Positions 25,730 through 35,229 of a stretch of DNA of 64,000 nucleotides are shown here, one piece after another. Positions within the stretch are counted from its first letter, which is position 1. Each line of letters starts with the position of its first letter. The stretch is from positions 186,001 to 250,000 of the forward strand of contig JAFKGQ010000016.1 in assembly GCA_017307755.1 (NCBI GenBank). Direction: 5' to 3'. Made by a program: the position numbers and the translations under genes. This DNA is from Chitinophagaceae bacterium (GTDB lineage Bacteria; Bacteroidota; Bacteroidia; Chitinophagales; Chitinophagaceae). The notes under the pieces are model-generated. The model did no database searches. It was given only the letters and a program-made list of their open reading frames with translations, and was not told where the DNA came from.

Positions 25730-25779
25730 CCTCTATCCCGCTGCCCAATAACTTTATCCCACATGAATAGTAACTTATA

Positions 25780-25796
25780 ACCGGACGCTGCCCGGT
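25780..25796 (+). promoter_or_regulatory. Short inverted repeat in the FecR-SusC gap
   Basis: ACCGG (25780-25784) and CCGGT (25792-25796) with a 7-base spacer, 30 bases before the susC start. About 20 bases further upstream (25747-25761) is AATAACTTTATCCCA, which resembles ATTAACTTATCCCA in the FecR-SusC gap of the third Sus set (about 43715-43728). Confidence 0.35.
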
Positions 25797-25825
25797 CTGG
25801 AATATCTTTTACCAAAACTCACCGG

Positions 25826-28800
25826 ATGATGAAATTGAGATCCATTTTGCTGTTGATCAGCTGTATTTTGATAAGCGCTTCCGCTATTTCTCAGAGCGTC
25901 ACCTTCAGCGGAAAAAATATTCGGCTGTCCGATCTTCTTGGGGTCATTAAAAACCAGACAGGCTACCTGGTCTTTGCCAATAAGAAACAGGTGGATAGAG
26001 CCAGACCCATTACCATCGAGGCGAATCAAATGCCTGTGAAGGAGTTCCTGACAAGGATATTGGAAAACAGCGAGCTGGAATTTTCGATACAGGGTAATAC
26101 CATTTCGATCAAACAAAAAGTCGTCCGCAAAAAAGAGGATCCGCAGCAACCTTCACCCGTAGTCGAAACGCCTCCTGTGACCGGCATTATCCTGGGGCCT
26201 GATGGAAAGCCACTGGCCTTTGTCAATGTACAGGTCAAAGGAGGTAATAGAGGAGCGGTTGCCGACGAAAGGGGGCAGTTCAGTATTACAGCGGAAAAAG
26301 GGAATATACTTGTCATCAGCAGCGTAGGATATGGAGAAAGACAGGTTAAGGTGAATGGCAGCAGTCCTGTCGTTATCACGCTGGAGATCAACTCCAATCC
26401 CCTGGACGAAGTCCGTGTCATTGCCTATGGACAGGATACCAGGAGGTTCAGCGTAGGGTCTGTCAGCACGGTGTCTGCCAAAGAGATCCAGACCCAGCCC
26501 GTCACCAATCTGTTCCAGGCACTGGAAGGCCGTGTGCCGGGCATGATCGTCACCATGACAAACGGAGCGCCGGGCGCCCTTACCCTGGCCCAGGTACGCG
26601 GTCAAAATACTTTGTCGAACAAGGCCGACCCATATGCCATTTTGCAAAACTATAATCAGCCGTTGTATATCATCGACGGCGTGCCGCTGGCCATACAAAA
26701 CACTCCTCTTGCGGGCGGCACGCTCGCATCTCCACAGGGCGTAGGTCTTTGGCAGAACCTGAATGGCCTAAGCCCCATCAACGGCATCAATCCGGCCGAT
26801 ATAGAAAGTATCTCCGTCCTGAAAGACGCGGATGCCACCTCTATCTATGGGTCCCAGGGCAGCAACGGAGTAGTGCTGATCACTACCAAAAAAGGACGGC
26901 CAGGTAAAGACAAGGTAGACATTTCCGTCAACTCCGGTCCAACCACCGCCTCACGTACGACGCCGATGATGAATACGCAACAGTATCTTGAAATGCGAAA
27001 AGAAGCATTGGCCAACAGCGGGGTGACGCCCACCGAAGCAACAGACCCGGACCTGCTGATCTTTGATCAGAACAAATACACCAACTGGATGAAGACATTC
27101 TATGGAGGCACTGCCAGACACACGGACTCATATGTCCGTCTGTCCGGAGGCTCGGAACAGACAAGTTACCTGGTCGGCGGCGGCTATACTCGGGACACCT
27201 ACAATTATCCGGGAGATTTCACCGAACAGCGTTTCTCCCTACATAGCTCGGTCTATCACACATCCGCCAACAAACGTTTTACAGTGGATTTCGGCACAGA
27301 TTACGCTTATGACCATAATAACTCTTCCGGCAGCGGTCCAAACGTATTTTATGGATTTACGATGGCCCCGAATTTTCCCGATCTGCTGGATGCGGGTGGC
27401 AACCTGGTATGGAGCTATAAGGGTTTTCAATTTACCAGCTTTAATAACAACGTGGGCAACCCCCTGGCCTATATCAAACAGCCGGGCAATGTCCGGGTGT
27501 ATAGCTTGAATACGCACTTATCCCTGAAATACCAGCTGTTCCCCTTCCTCAGCCTCGGTGTCAATGCAGGCTATGGGAGGATCTCGGAAGATTTTTATAC
27601 AGCCGTTCCCATCGCCTCCCAAAACCCGGTAAACGGGCCAACAGGAAGCGCGACTTTTGTCAAACAAAACAACGACGTCATCAATATCGAACCGCAGATG
27701 AACTTTACCCGGCGTATCAGTAAAGGGGTATTGACCGTCCTGTTAGGGGGGACTTATAAAAAGACCACTATGGACGGAGAGAATATACAAGCCGGAAATT
27801 ATAGCTCCGATGCCCTGCTCACTTCCGTGGCTGCCGCGGGCTCCCCTCCGATGGTGACAAATCAGGCTTCTTATTATAAATACGTGGCGGGTTTTGGAAG
27901 GATCAACTATATATGGGATAGTAAATATATCATCAGCCTTACAGGTAATCGCAATGGCTCAAGCAATTTTGGCCCCGAAAAACGCTTTGGGAACTTCGGC
28001 TCCGCCGGTCTTGGGTGGATACTCACAGGTGAAAATAGCATACAGCGGGCCCTTCCCTTCCTCAGTTTTGCCAAGCTCAGCGTCAACTACGGCACCAGCG
28101 GGTCGGACGGCGTGGCGCCCTATCAATACCAGCCTAACTGGGTTGCCAGCATCGGTGTCAATTACCAGGGCGTGCAAGGCTTAAACCCCGGCAATCCGCT
28201 GAACCCCGTCTATGCCTGGTCCTTGAATAAAAAATTCAACGAGCAGTTGGACCTGTCATTTTTAAAAGACAGATTATATATCAATATCACCACCTACCAG
28301 AATAGGGCTATCAATCAACTCGTGCAGTATACTGAGCCGATACAGACGGGCTTCCATTTTATTACGACCAACGCCCCTTATGTTGTCCGGAACAACGGCA
28401 TCGAGATCACCATGTCCTCCAGGAATATCATACAAAAAGATTTCCAATGGACGACCAGCTTCAATATTGCCCATAACAGCAACAAACTGACCAGCTTCCC
28501 GGACATCTCCTCCTCTCCCTATGCGGGGGTCTATGTGGTTGGTCAACCTGTTACCGCAAAGATCGTTCTACCCTACCTGGGGGTTGACCCCAAAACGGGT
28601 AATTTCACCTTCCGCGGCACTAATGCCAATAGCGCATTCAATCACGTAGGGGGTGACGCGACAGAAATTATAGACATCAATCCCAAATTCAGCGGGGGCC
28701 TTAATAATACCTTTACCTATAAAGGGTTTAACCTGTCGATCTTTCTCCAGTTCGTCAAACAACGGGGGCCGAATTATCTGTATTCCATTTATTCCGGCTA

Positions 28801-29194
28801 TTTCACCGGGCTGGCCGGACAGCCGCTGGTCAATCAGCCGCAGGCCATGCTGGACAGATGGAAGAAACCTGGCGATCAGGCGCCCATTCAGCGTTTTGTA
28901 GCGGGACTTTACTCCAATGATGATATCACCACTTATACGGCGTCACGCTTTTTCACCTCTTCCACAGGCGGCTATTCCGATGCATCGTATGTCCGGGTCA
29001 AGAATGTTTCGCTGTCCTATCGCCTCCCGTCCTCTTTACTAAAAAAATGGTTTATGCAGGGTTGTACGCTGTATATCAACGCGCAGAACCTGTTCCTGAT
29101 CACGGGATATAAGATAGGCGATCCTGAAACCATGTCGATCTTTAGCATCCCTCCTCAACGGACCATCGCGGCGGGATTAAACATAAATTTTTAG
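25826..29194 (+). CDS. SusC/RagA family TonB-linked outer-membrane transporter with STN domain
   Basis: 1122 residues. Signal peptide ~1-22 (ISASAISQS), STN domain (~24-95, VTFSGKNIRLSDLLGVIK), carboxypeptidase-regulatory-like domain (~115-195), plug with LYIIDGVPLA and ADATSIYGSQGSNGVVLITTKKG, then the barrel ending TIAAGLNINF. The STN domain fits signalling through the FecR at 24572. Compared with the third set, the plug has extra residues between VRGQNTL and YIIDGVP (LSNKADPYAILQNYNQP), a feature of some non-glycan SusC groups. susD follows after 4 bp. The cargo is unknown, but the downstream transporter genes point away from plain glycan uptake. Confidence 0.94.
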   Translation: MMKLRSILLLISCILISASAISQSVTFSGKNIRLSDLLGVIKNQTGYLVFANKKQVDRARPITIEANQMPVKEFLTRILENSELEFSIQGNTISIKQKVVRKKEDPQQPSPVVETPPVTGIILGPDGKPLAFVNVQVKGGNRGAVADERGQFSITAEKGNILVISSVGYGERQVKVNGSSPVVITLEINSNPLDEVRVIAYGQDTRRFSVGSVSTVSAKEIQTQPVTNLFQALEGRVPGMIVTMTNGAPGALTLAQVRGQNTLSNKADPYAILQNYNQPLYIIDGVPLAIQNTPLAGGTLASPQGVGLWQNLNGLSPINGINPADIESISVLKDADATSIYGSQGSNGVVLITTKKGRPGKDKVDISVNSGPTTASRTTPMMNTQQYLEMRKEALANSGVTPTEATDPDLLIFDQNKYTNWMKTFYGGTARHTDSYVRLSGGSEQTSYLVGGGYTRDTYNYPGDFTEQRFSLHSSVYHTSANKRFTVDFGTDYAYDHNNSSGSGPNVFYGFTMAPNFPDLLDAGGNLVWSYKGFQFTSFNNNVGNPLAYIKQPGNVRVYSLNTHLSLKYQLFPFLSLGVNAGYGRISEDFYTAVPIASQNPVNGPTGSATFVKQNNDVINIEPQMNFTRRISKGVLTVLLGGTYKKTTMDGENIQAGNYSSDALLTSVAAAGSPPMVTNQASYYKYVAGFGRINYIWDSKYIISLTGNRNGSSNFGPEKRFGNFGSAGLGWILTGENSIQRALPFLSFAKLSVNYGTSGSDGVAPYQYQPNWVASIGVNYQGVQGLNPGNPLNPVYAWSLNKKFNEQLDLSFLKDRLYINITTYQNRAINQLVQYTEPIQTGFHFITTNAPYVVRNNGIEITMSSRNIIQKDFQWTTSFNIAHNSNKLTSFPDISSSPYAGVYVVGQPVTAKIVLPYLGVDPKTGNFTFRGTNANSAFNHVGGDATEIIDINPKFSGGLNNTFTYKGFNLSIFLQFVKQRGPNYLYSIYSGYFTGLAGQPLVNQPQAMLDRWKKPGDQAPIQRFVAGLYSNDDITTYTASRFFTSSTGGYSDASYVRVKNVSLSYRLPSSLLKKWFMQGCTLYINAQNLFLITGYKIGDPETMSIFSIPPQRTIAAGLNINF

Positions 29195-29198
29195 ACCA

Positions 29199-30602
29199 AT
29201 GAAAAAGATGATTTCTTACGCGTATGGCACAGGTTTCTGCATGATGGTATTGCTGAGCCCTGCATGCAATAAGATGTTGGAGATACCTTCCAATGCACCC
29301 GGTCAGCTGGTCACGGGTCAGGTGTTTGCAGACAGCTCGACAGCCGTCAGCGGTGTAGTAGGCATGTATACGGCAGCGTTTGCTTCCGGCGGACCGCTGT
29401 CCCTCTACATGTCCTTATACCCTTCCCTTTCCAGCGACGACCTGGCCACGTCCAACCCATCAGATCCATTTTATACTAATGCGTTGGCAGTCGGTAATGA
29501 GTCTCTTCAAGGCAGCGCCGGGTTTATCTGGGAGGGTTTTTACAACAACAACCTTATCTACCAGACCAACGCCGCGATAGAGGCTTTGACGGCAAGCAAG
29601 ACGCTTACAAAATCTTTAAAGGATCAATTGATCGGGGAATGCGAGATGATAAGAGCGCTGTCTTATTTTTACCTGGTCAATCTATATGGCCCGGTGCCCC
29701 TAGCGCTATCCACCAGTTACCAGGTGAACAACAAATTGCCCCGGGCGCCTGTGGATACGGTATACGCGCAGATCACAAAGGACCTCGTCGACGCTTCCGC
29801 CCGCCTCAGCGCAGGCTACCCTTCTGCCGCCAGGGCAAGACCAAATAAATATACGGCGATGGCCTTGTTAAGCCGGGTATATCTTTATCGCGGACAGTGG
29901 AGTCAGGCAAAAACCACCGCCGACGCAATCATCCATTCCGGCATGTATAGCCTGGAAGCGCTGGACAATGTTTTCCTCGCCGGCAACCAGGAGGCGATAT
30001 GGCAGGGTATCCCTGTAGGGTTTTACAATTATGTTACATTTGAGGGGTCGGCCTTTACCCCCTATGGGTCGGGCATTATTCCGCAATACTACCTCAACGA
30101 CCATCTGAAGGCGGCTTTCGAACCGGGCGACCAACGCGCATCCGGGTGGGTATCGTCCACCAACGTCAACGGCACTGACTACTATTATCCTTATAAATAT
30201 AAGAACAGGGATGGTGTCCAGGTAGGCAGCCGGATGGAAGGAGAAGTGCTTTTTCGTCTTGCCGAGCAATACCTCATCAGGGCCGAAGCGGCAACCCAGC
30301 TTGGCGATCTTGCCGGCGCCGCGTTGGATATAGATACCATACGTAACAGGGCCGGATTGCCCAATACCACGGCCGCATCAAGAGATGACCTGCTGGCCGC
30401 CATAGCCCACGAGCGGCAGGTAGAGTTCTTCTGCGAATGGGGACACCGCTGGCTCGATCTGAAAAGGACAGGCGCCGTAGGTACGGTGATGAGCCAGGCA
30501 AAAGGCGGTAGATGGCCGGCGGATGGACATGCAGCCCTTTACCCTATTGCTTATGATCAATTCAGGCTAAATCCCGGCTGGCAGCAAAACGCCGGCTATT
30601 GA
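29199..30602 (+). CDS. RagB/SusD family outer-membrane lipoprotein
   Basis: 467 residues. Lipoprotein signal peptide with LLSPAC (Cys23). SusD marks: GECEMIRALSYFYLVNLYGPVPL, YTAMALLSRVYLYRGQW, and the C-terminal AIAHERQVEFFCEWGHRWLDLKRTG. Forms the lid over the SusC at 25826 and supplies ligand binding at the cell surface. 24 bp upstream of the ABC ATPase gene, which argues for one transcript. Confidence 0.93.
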   Translation: MKKMISYAYGTGFCMMVLLSPACNKMLEIPSNAPGQLVTGQVFADSSTAVSGVVGMYTAAFASGGPLSLYMSLYPSLSSDDLATSNPSDPFYTNALAVGNESLQGSAGFIWEGFYNNNLIYQTNAAIEALTASKTLTKSLKDQLIGECEMIRALSYFYLVNLYGPVPLALSTSYQVNNKLPRAPVDTVYAQITKDLVDASARLSAGYPSAARARPNKYTAMALLSRVYLYRGQWSQAKTTADAIIHSGMYSLEALDNVFLAGNQEAIWQGIPVGFYNYVTFEGSAFTPYGSGIIPQYYLNDHLKAAFEPGDQRASGWVSSTNVNGTDYYYPYKYKNRDGVQVGSRMEGEVLFRLAEQYLIRAEAATQLGDLAGAALDIDTIRNRAGLPNTTAASRDDLLAAIAHERQVEFFCEWGHRWLDLKRTGAVGTVMSQAKGGRWPADGHAALYPIAYDQFRLNPGWQQNAGY

Positions 30603-30626
30603 CTGACCCACTACAATAATTGAAAA

Positions 30627-31556
30627 ATGAAAAACGAACCTATTATAAAGGTCCAGGGCCTCTCCCATCGCTATTCGATCCACTGGGCAGTAAAAGACAT
30701 CGATCTCGAGATCAGCCGCAATGGTATTTATGGTCTGCTTGGCGCCAACGGCGCGGGTAAATCCACTATTATGAATATCATCTGTGGCGTGTTGAAGCAG
30801 ACCGACGGCGAGGTTTTTATCAATGGTATCAGCCTGAAGAACGCTCCGGTAGCTGGCAAACGGCATATAGGCTTCCTGCCTCAGCGGGCCCCGCTTACAC
30901 CAGAGCTTACGGTGGAAGAATTCCTCATCTTTTGCGCTGAGATACGCCTGATGGAAACCCAGGCTATCAAACCCGCTGTCGAAGAAGTAATGGCCAAAGT
31001 CGGGATCACCCATTTTCGAAAAAGGCTGATAAAAAACCTGTCCGGCGGCTATCAGCAACGCGTAGGTATCGCGCAGGCCATTATCCACAAACCCGCCCTT
31101 GTCGTGCTGGACGAACCGACCAATGGCCTGGACCCCAACCAGATACTGGAAGTACGTCATCTGATAAAAGAAATTGCGGAGGAAAGGACGGTTATTCTGT
31201 CCACTCATATTTTACAGGAAGTACAGGCGCTTTGCGACCATATATGGATGATCAACGAAGGGAATATCGTTTTCTCCGGCAGGATCGATGAATTTGATAA
31301 TTATCTGGCGCCAAGCTCCCTTGTCGTCTCTCTGATGGCTACCCCGTCTGTAGAAGAGCTGCAGTCCATCGCAGGTGTTAACAAAGCCACTCATCTCGGC
31401 GGCGCACGTTACCGGGTGTATTATACAGATCTGCCGGAAGTCACTGAACGGCTGGTGGCCGTCAGCGTATCACAAGGCTGGAAGCTTACGGAGCTTACCC
31501 CCGAAAAAAACACGTTGGACACCGTCTTCTCCGAATTGTCAAAAAAAAGGAATTAA
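30627..31556 (+). CDS. ABC transporter ATP-binding protein (GldA/NatA-like)
   Basis: 309 residues. Walker A GANGAGKST at 39-47, signature LSGGYQQR at 137-144, Walker B ALVVLDEP at 156-163, H-loop in LSTHILQEVQAL. The C-terminal ~80 residues form the extension usual in GldA and other ABC-2 exporters of drugs, lipids or proteins. It energises the permease encoded 24 bp downstream. A similar gene may belong to the first Sus set but is outside the window. Confidence 0.93.
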   Translation: MKNEPIIKVQGLSHRYSIHWAVKDIDLEISRNGIYGLLGANGAGKSTIMNIICGVLKQTDGEVFINGISLKNAPVAGKRHIGFLPQRAPLTPELTVEEFLIFCAEIRLMETQAIKPAVEEVMAKVGITHFRKRLIKNLSGGYQQRVGIAQAIIHKPALVVLDEPTNGLDPNQILEVRHLIKEIAEERTVILSTHILQEVQALCDHIWMINEGNIVFSGRIDEFDNYLAPSSLVVSLMATPSVEELQSIAGVNKATHLGGARYRVYYTDLPEVTERLVAVSVSQGWKLTELTPEKNTLDTVFSELSKKRN

Positions 31557-31580
31557 TCTTTTGCCCTCAATCTTTTTTCG

Positions 31581-33875
31581 ATGAAAATTATTTTAAAAAT
31601 TGCCAGGACAGAATTGCAGAAGCTCTTTTATTCTCCCGTCGCATGGCTTATCCTGGTGATCTTTACCTTCCAGGCTGCGTTGTCGTTTACAGCCTTTGTC
31701 GGCAATACGGTGTATGCGCAGGCCATGCATTTTAATGTAAACAGTCTTACCTATAGTTTTTATGCACAAAATTATTTTGGTCTGTTCCGTAATATCCTGT
31801 CCTATTTGTACCTCTACACCCCTCTCCTGACAATGGGATTGATGAGCCGGGAACTCAGTACCGGCTCCATCAACCTGCTGTATTCATCCCCTATCACCAA
31901 CAGCCAGATCGTCCTGGGGAAGTATCTTTCCGTCATGATCTTCGGGCTGGTACTGATGGCTGTTATCTTCGTTTTTGTTGCTTTTGGTATCATCACCATC
32001 GACCATGTTGAAACCCCGCTGCTGCTTTGCGGCTTATTGGGAATATACCTGCTGATCTGTGCCTATGCCGCCATCGGCCTGTTCGTATCCACCCTGACAC
32101 CTTACATGGTTGTTGCGGCGATGGGCACACTCGGCATCTTTGCTTTGCTGACCTATGTCAAAGGCATGTGGCAGGATGTTGAAATAGTAAGGGACATTAC
32201 TTACTGGCTTGCACTCTCCGGCAGGGTGGACACCTTTATCAAAGGGATGATCACCAGCGAAGATCTCCTTTATTTTGTGATCGTCGTCCTCCTGTTCTTA
32301 TCGCTCACTATTCTCAGACTGCAGTCCGGCCGTCAAAAAACAAAATGGATCATCAGCTGGGGGAAGTTCCTGGCCGCATTTTTGCTCGCGGTACTACTGG
32401 GCTATCTCAGCGCCATGCCAAAACTGAAAGGGTATATCGATGTGACCCGTAGTAAAATGAATACGCTTACCGTAAGCAGTCAGAAAGTGGTGTCCAAAAT
32501 TCCCGACAATGTTACGATCACCACTTATACCAACATGCTTTTTCCCGATTATTTCCTTACAGTGCCTGGTCAGTATAAAGCCGATATGGAAAATTTCCAG
32601 GATTATCTGCGGTTCAATCCCACGATAAAGACGAAATATGTATACTTCTATCATAAAGTGGACAACCCTTTTCTGGAGCAGCAATATCCGCATCTGAACG
32701 AACAGCAGATCTTTGACACTTTAAAGCGTATCTCGGAATGGGACTATAAAATAGTTCCCTACGGTGATATTGCCGGTAAAGTGGACTTGTCGGGCGAAGG
32801 CTTCCGGTCGGTGAGAGTGGTGGAAACCCCGGATGGCAAAAAGACCTTTCTCCGATTTTTTGACGATGCGACCAAGGTGGCGATGGAATCGGAGATCTCC
32901 GCGGCGTTCAAACACCTCGTCGACCGTCTGCCGACAGTAGGGTTTCTCACCGGTCATGGCGAACGCTCGACAGACGATGCATCCGACAGAGGATATAATA
33001 TGTTCACCCAGGACAAGACATTCAGGTATGCATTGATCAACCAGGGCTTTGACTTTGAAGAGATCTCATTGAACAAGCCCGTTCCGGAAAAGATACGCAT
33101 CCTGGTCATCGCCGAGATGAAAAGCATGCTTACCCCTGCCGAACAGCAAAACTTGCAGGATTATATCGACCGGGGCGGCAATATGCTGATCATGGGCGAA
33201 CCAGGCAGACAACCTTTTATGAACAGCATAACGGGGTCACTGGGCATCCGGTTCCTGCCGGGGACGCTGATGCATGAACCAGGGAAACTTCATCCCACCC
33301 TAATCCCATTAGTACCGACAACAGAAGGCAAAAAACTATCCTGGGTGCTGGATGATATCAGCAGGAACAACCGTCTGCTGACCATGCCGACCGCGGCTGC
33401 ATTGGAGGTGACCCCGGCGGGAAGATTTAACGCCACTACCTGGTGTACCACCCTTCCCGACTCCTGCTGGTCCGAATTGGAGACGACAAATTTTATAGAC
33501 GATACCGCCATATTCCATCCTGTCGCCGGAGAAGTAAAAAGAGCGTACCCTACCGTCGTGTCGCTCCATCGGAATGTGGGCGACCGGCAGCAAAAGATCA
33601 TTGTCACTGGTGATGCCGACTGGCTAAGCGCCGGTGAATTGAATATGCAGCGCAAGGGTATTTTTAGCGCGAACTACTCTTTGATATTTGGAGTATTTTC
33701 CTGGCTTTCCGATGACGAAGTACCCATCGATATGCGGCACCCCGATCCTATCGACAATTCCTTCAGGATGGGGCAAGGCGGCTGGAAAGTTGTCGGCCCA
33801 TTGCTTAGATGGGTATTTCCGGGCGCCTTGATCCTGCTGGCCATTATCATCTGGATCAGACGAAAAGGGAGGTAA
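31581..33875 (+). CDS. ABC-2 permease fused to GldG-like auxiliary protein
   Basis: 764 residues, the sum of GldF (~240) and GldG (~500). Residues ~1-245: permease with six hydrophobic helices, starting with FYSPVAWLILVIFTFQAAL, then PLLTMGLMSRELSTGSINLLYSSPI. A further helix (~262-280, AAFLLAVLLGYLSAM) leads into the GldG-like periplasmic part (~290-735) with TGHGERSTDD and the DYIDRGGNMLIMGEPGR motif typical of ABC-type uncharacterised auxiliary domains, and a last helix (VFPGALILLAIIIWIRRKGR) anchors the C-terminus. In gliding flavobacteria GldF and GldG are separate and support gliding; here the fusion lies in a SusCD operon. Paralogue of the partial gene at 1-1364. Confidence 0.9.
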   Translation: MKIILKIARTELQKLFYSPVAWLILVIFTFQAALSFTAFVGNTVYAQAMHFNVNSLTYSFYAQNYFGLFRNILSYLYLYTPLLTMGLMSRELSTGSINLLYSSPITNSQIVLGKYLSVMIFGLVLMAVIFVFVAFGIITIDHVETPLLLCGLLGIYLLICAYAAIGLFVSTLTPYMVVAAMGTLGIFALLTYVKGMWQDVEIVRDITYWLALSGRVDTFIKGMITSEDLLYFVIVVLLFLSLTILRLQSGRQKTKWIISWGKFLAAFLLAVLLGYLSAMPKLKGYIDVTRSKMNTLTVSSQKVVSKIPDNVTITTYTNMLFPDYFLTVPGQYKADMENFQDYLRFNPTIKTKYVYFYHKVDNPFLEQQYPHLNEQQIFDTLKRISEWDYKIVPYGDIAGKVDLSGEGFRSVRVVETPDGKKTFLRFFDDATKVAMESEISAAFKHLVDRLPTVGFLTGHGERSTDDASDRGYNMFTQDKTFRYALINQGFDFEEISLNKPVPEKIRILVIAEMKSMLTPAEQQNLQDYIDRGGNMLIMGEPGRQPFMNSITGSLGIRFLPGTLMHEPGKLHPTLIPLVPTTEGKKLSWVLDDISRNNRLLTMPTAAALEVTPAGRFNATTWCTTLPDSCWSELETTNFIDDTAIFHPVAGEVKRAYPTVVSLHRNVGDRQQKIIVTGDADWLSAGELNMQRKGIFSANYSLIFGVFSWLSDDEVPIDMRHPDPIDNSFRMGQGGWKVVGPLLRWVFPGALILLAIIIWIRRKGR

Positions 33876-33879
33876 AAAT

Positions 33880-35229
33880 ATGAGCTTTACTACAGACAAA
33901 CAGACCATTGGGGACCTGGATATATTCGGGAAAAAAGGCAAGCCTTCAGTGTACGCTCTCTTTAACCATACCTGTACGCAGGGAGGAGCAAAGCTGATGG
34001 AAGACATGTTCAGGTACCCTCTTTCAGATCATGACGTCATCAACCGGCGCAGCGCCACGATAAGGTACATTCACTCGCTGGGTCTGTCCTTCCCATTACA
34101 GCCCGAATCGATGGACGCTGCTGAGAAATACCTGGACAACACAGATCCCAGAAGTCAGCTGATGACACAAAATAATACGCTGGGTCAGAAACTAAAGGAT
34201 ATGATCGGCAACAATATCGATCAACAATTGCTGGTCGGCGGCATTACTGCGCTGATCACCATCCTGCACGATCTACGGGATTTTGTACAAAAAACACCGG
34301 AGAACACACATTCCGAAGGGGCGATCACCGGGATACGATCTGTGCTCGGGCGACCGGAATTGCAAATGGTATTCAACAAACAGCCGGGGAAGAAATTGTC
34401 TTTCCCGGAACTGGTCGAGTTGGACAAGTTGTTTAGATTCACAAACCCCATCCCTCTGACAGAGCTTTTCCACCATATCTATACATTGGATGTTTATATG
34501 ACAGTGGCCCGTGTTGGCGCGTCTCTCAAAATGACCTATGCCACCGCACTGCCAAAAGGGACAGACAACACGATACGGCTTACCGGCGTATTTCACCCTT
34601 TCCTGCAGCATCCCGTCGCTAATTCCATCGAGATTGACCGGGAAAGGAACATTATTTTTCTCACCGGTGCGAATATGGCCGGTAAATCCACTTTTATGAA
34701 GTCGGTCGGGATCGCCGTTTATCTGTCACATATAGGATTTCCCGTACCGGCTGAGAAAATGGAATTTTCGATATGTGACGGGATACTGACGACGATCAAC
34801 CTGGCTGACAACATCAACACCGGGTACAGCCATTTTTATGCTGAAGTGCTTCGGGTAAAAAAGATGGCTGAACAGATAAAAAAAGGCATGAATGTCTTTG
34901 TCATCTTTGACGAGCTGTTCCGCGGGACCAATGTAAAAGACGCATATGAAGCCACCGTCGCCATTACAGATGCCATAACCCGAAAGCGCAATTGCCTGTT
35001 CATGGTTTCCACGCATATCCTGGAAGCCGCAGAGGTGTTGCAACAAAGGAACAGTCAGATCAACTTTGTATTCCTGCCTACTCAAATGAAAGAGGGTAAA
35101 CCTTTGTATACCTACCGGCTGGAACCCGGCATCTCGGATGACAGACATGGCATGCTCATTATTCGTAACGAAGGTATTTTGAACATATTACAAAATGGGA
35201 TTCATAGCAGACAAACAAACGCTGGGTGA
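33880..35229 (+). CDS. MutS-like ATPase, domain-reduced (first of tandem pair)
   Basis: 449 residues, half a normal MutS (~850). It keeps a lever/clamp-like helical core (~1-245) and the MutS-type ATPase domain (~250-449): Walker A GANMAGKST at 263-271, the signature helix NTGYSHFYAEVLRVK, Walker B VFVIFDEL with D344-E345, then FRGTN and the STHILE H-loop. The mismatch-reading N-terminal domain with its Phe-x-Glu motif is missing, so it is not a classical mismatch repair protein. It starts 4 bp after the permease gene and overlaps the next gene by 35 bp. Similar short MutS-like proteins occur in Bacteroidota, but their job is not established; a role in the transport system is inference from position. 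Confidence 0.9.
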   Translation: MSFTTDKQTIGDLDIFGKKGKPSVYALFNHTCTQGGAKLMEDMFRYPLSDHDVINRRSATIRYIHSLGLSFPLQPESMDAAEKYLDNTDPRSQLMTQNNTLGQKLKDMIGNNIDQQLLVGGITALITILHDLRDFVQKTPENTHSEGAITGIRSVLGRPELQMVFNKQPGKKLSFPELVELDKLFRFTNPIPLTELFHHIYTLDVYMTVARVGASLKMTYATALPKGTDNTIRLTGVFHPFLQHPVANSIEIDRERNIIFLTGANMAGKSTFMKSVGIAVYLSHIGFPVPAEKMEFSICDGILTTINLADNINTGYSHFYAEVLRVKKMAEQIKKGMNVFVIFDELFRGTNVKDAYEATVAITDAITRKRNCLFMVSTHILEAAEVLQQRNSQINFVFLPTQMKEGKPLYTYRLEPGISDDRHGMLIIRNEGILNILQNGIHSRQTNAG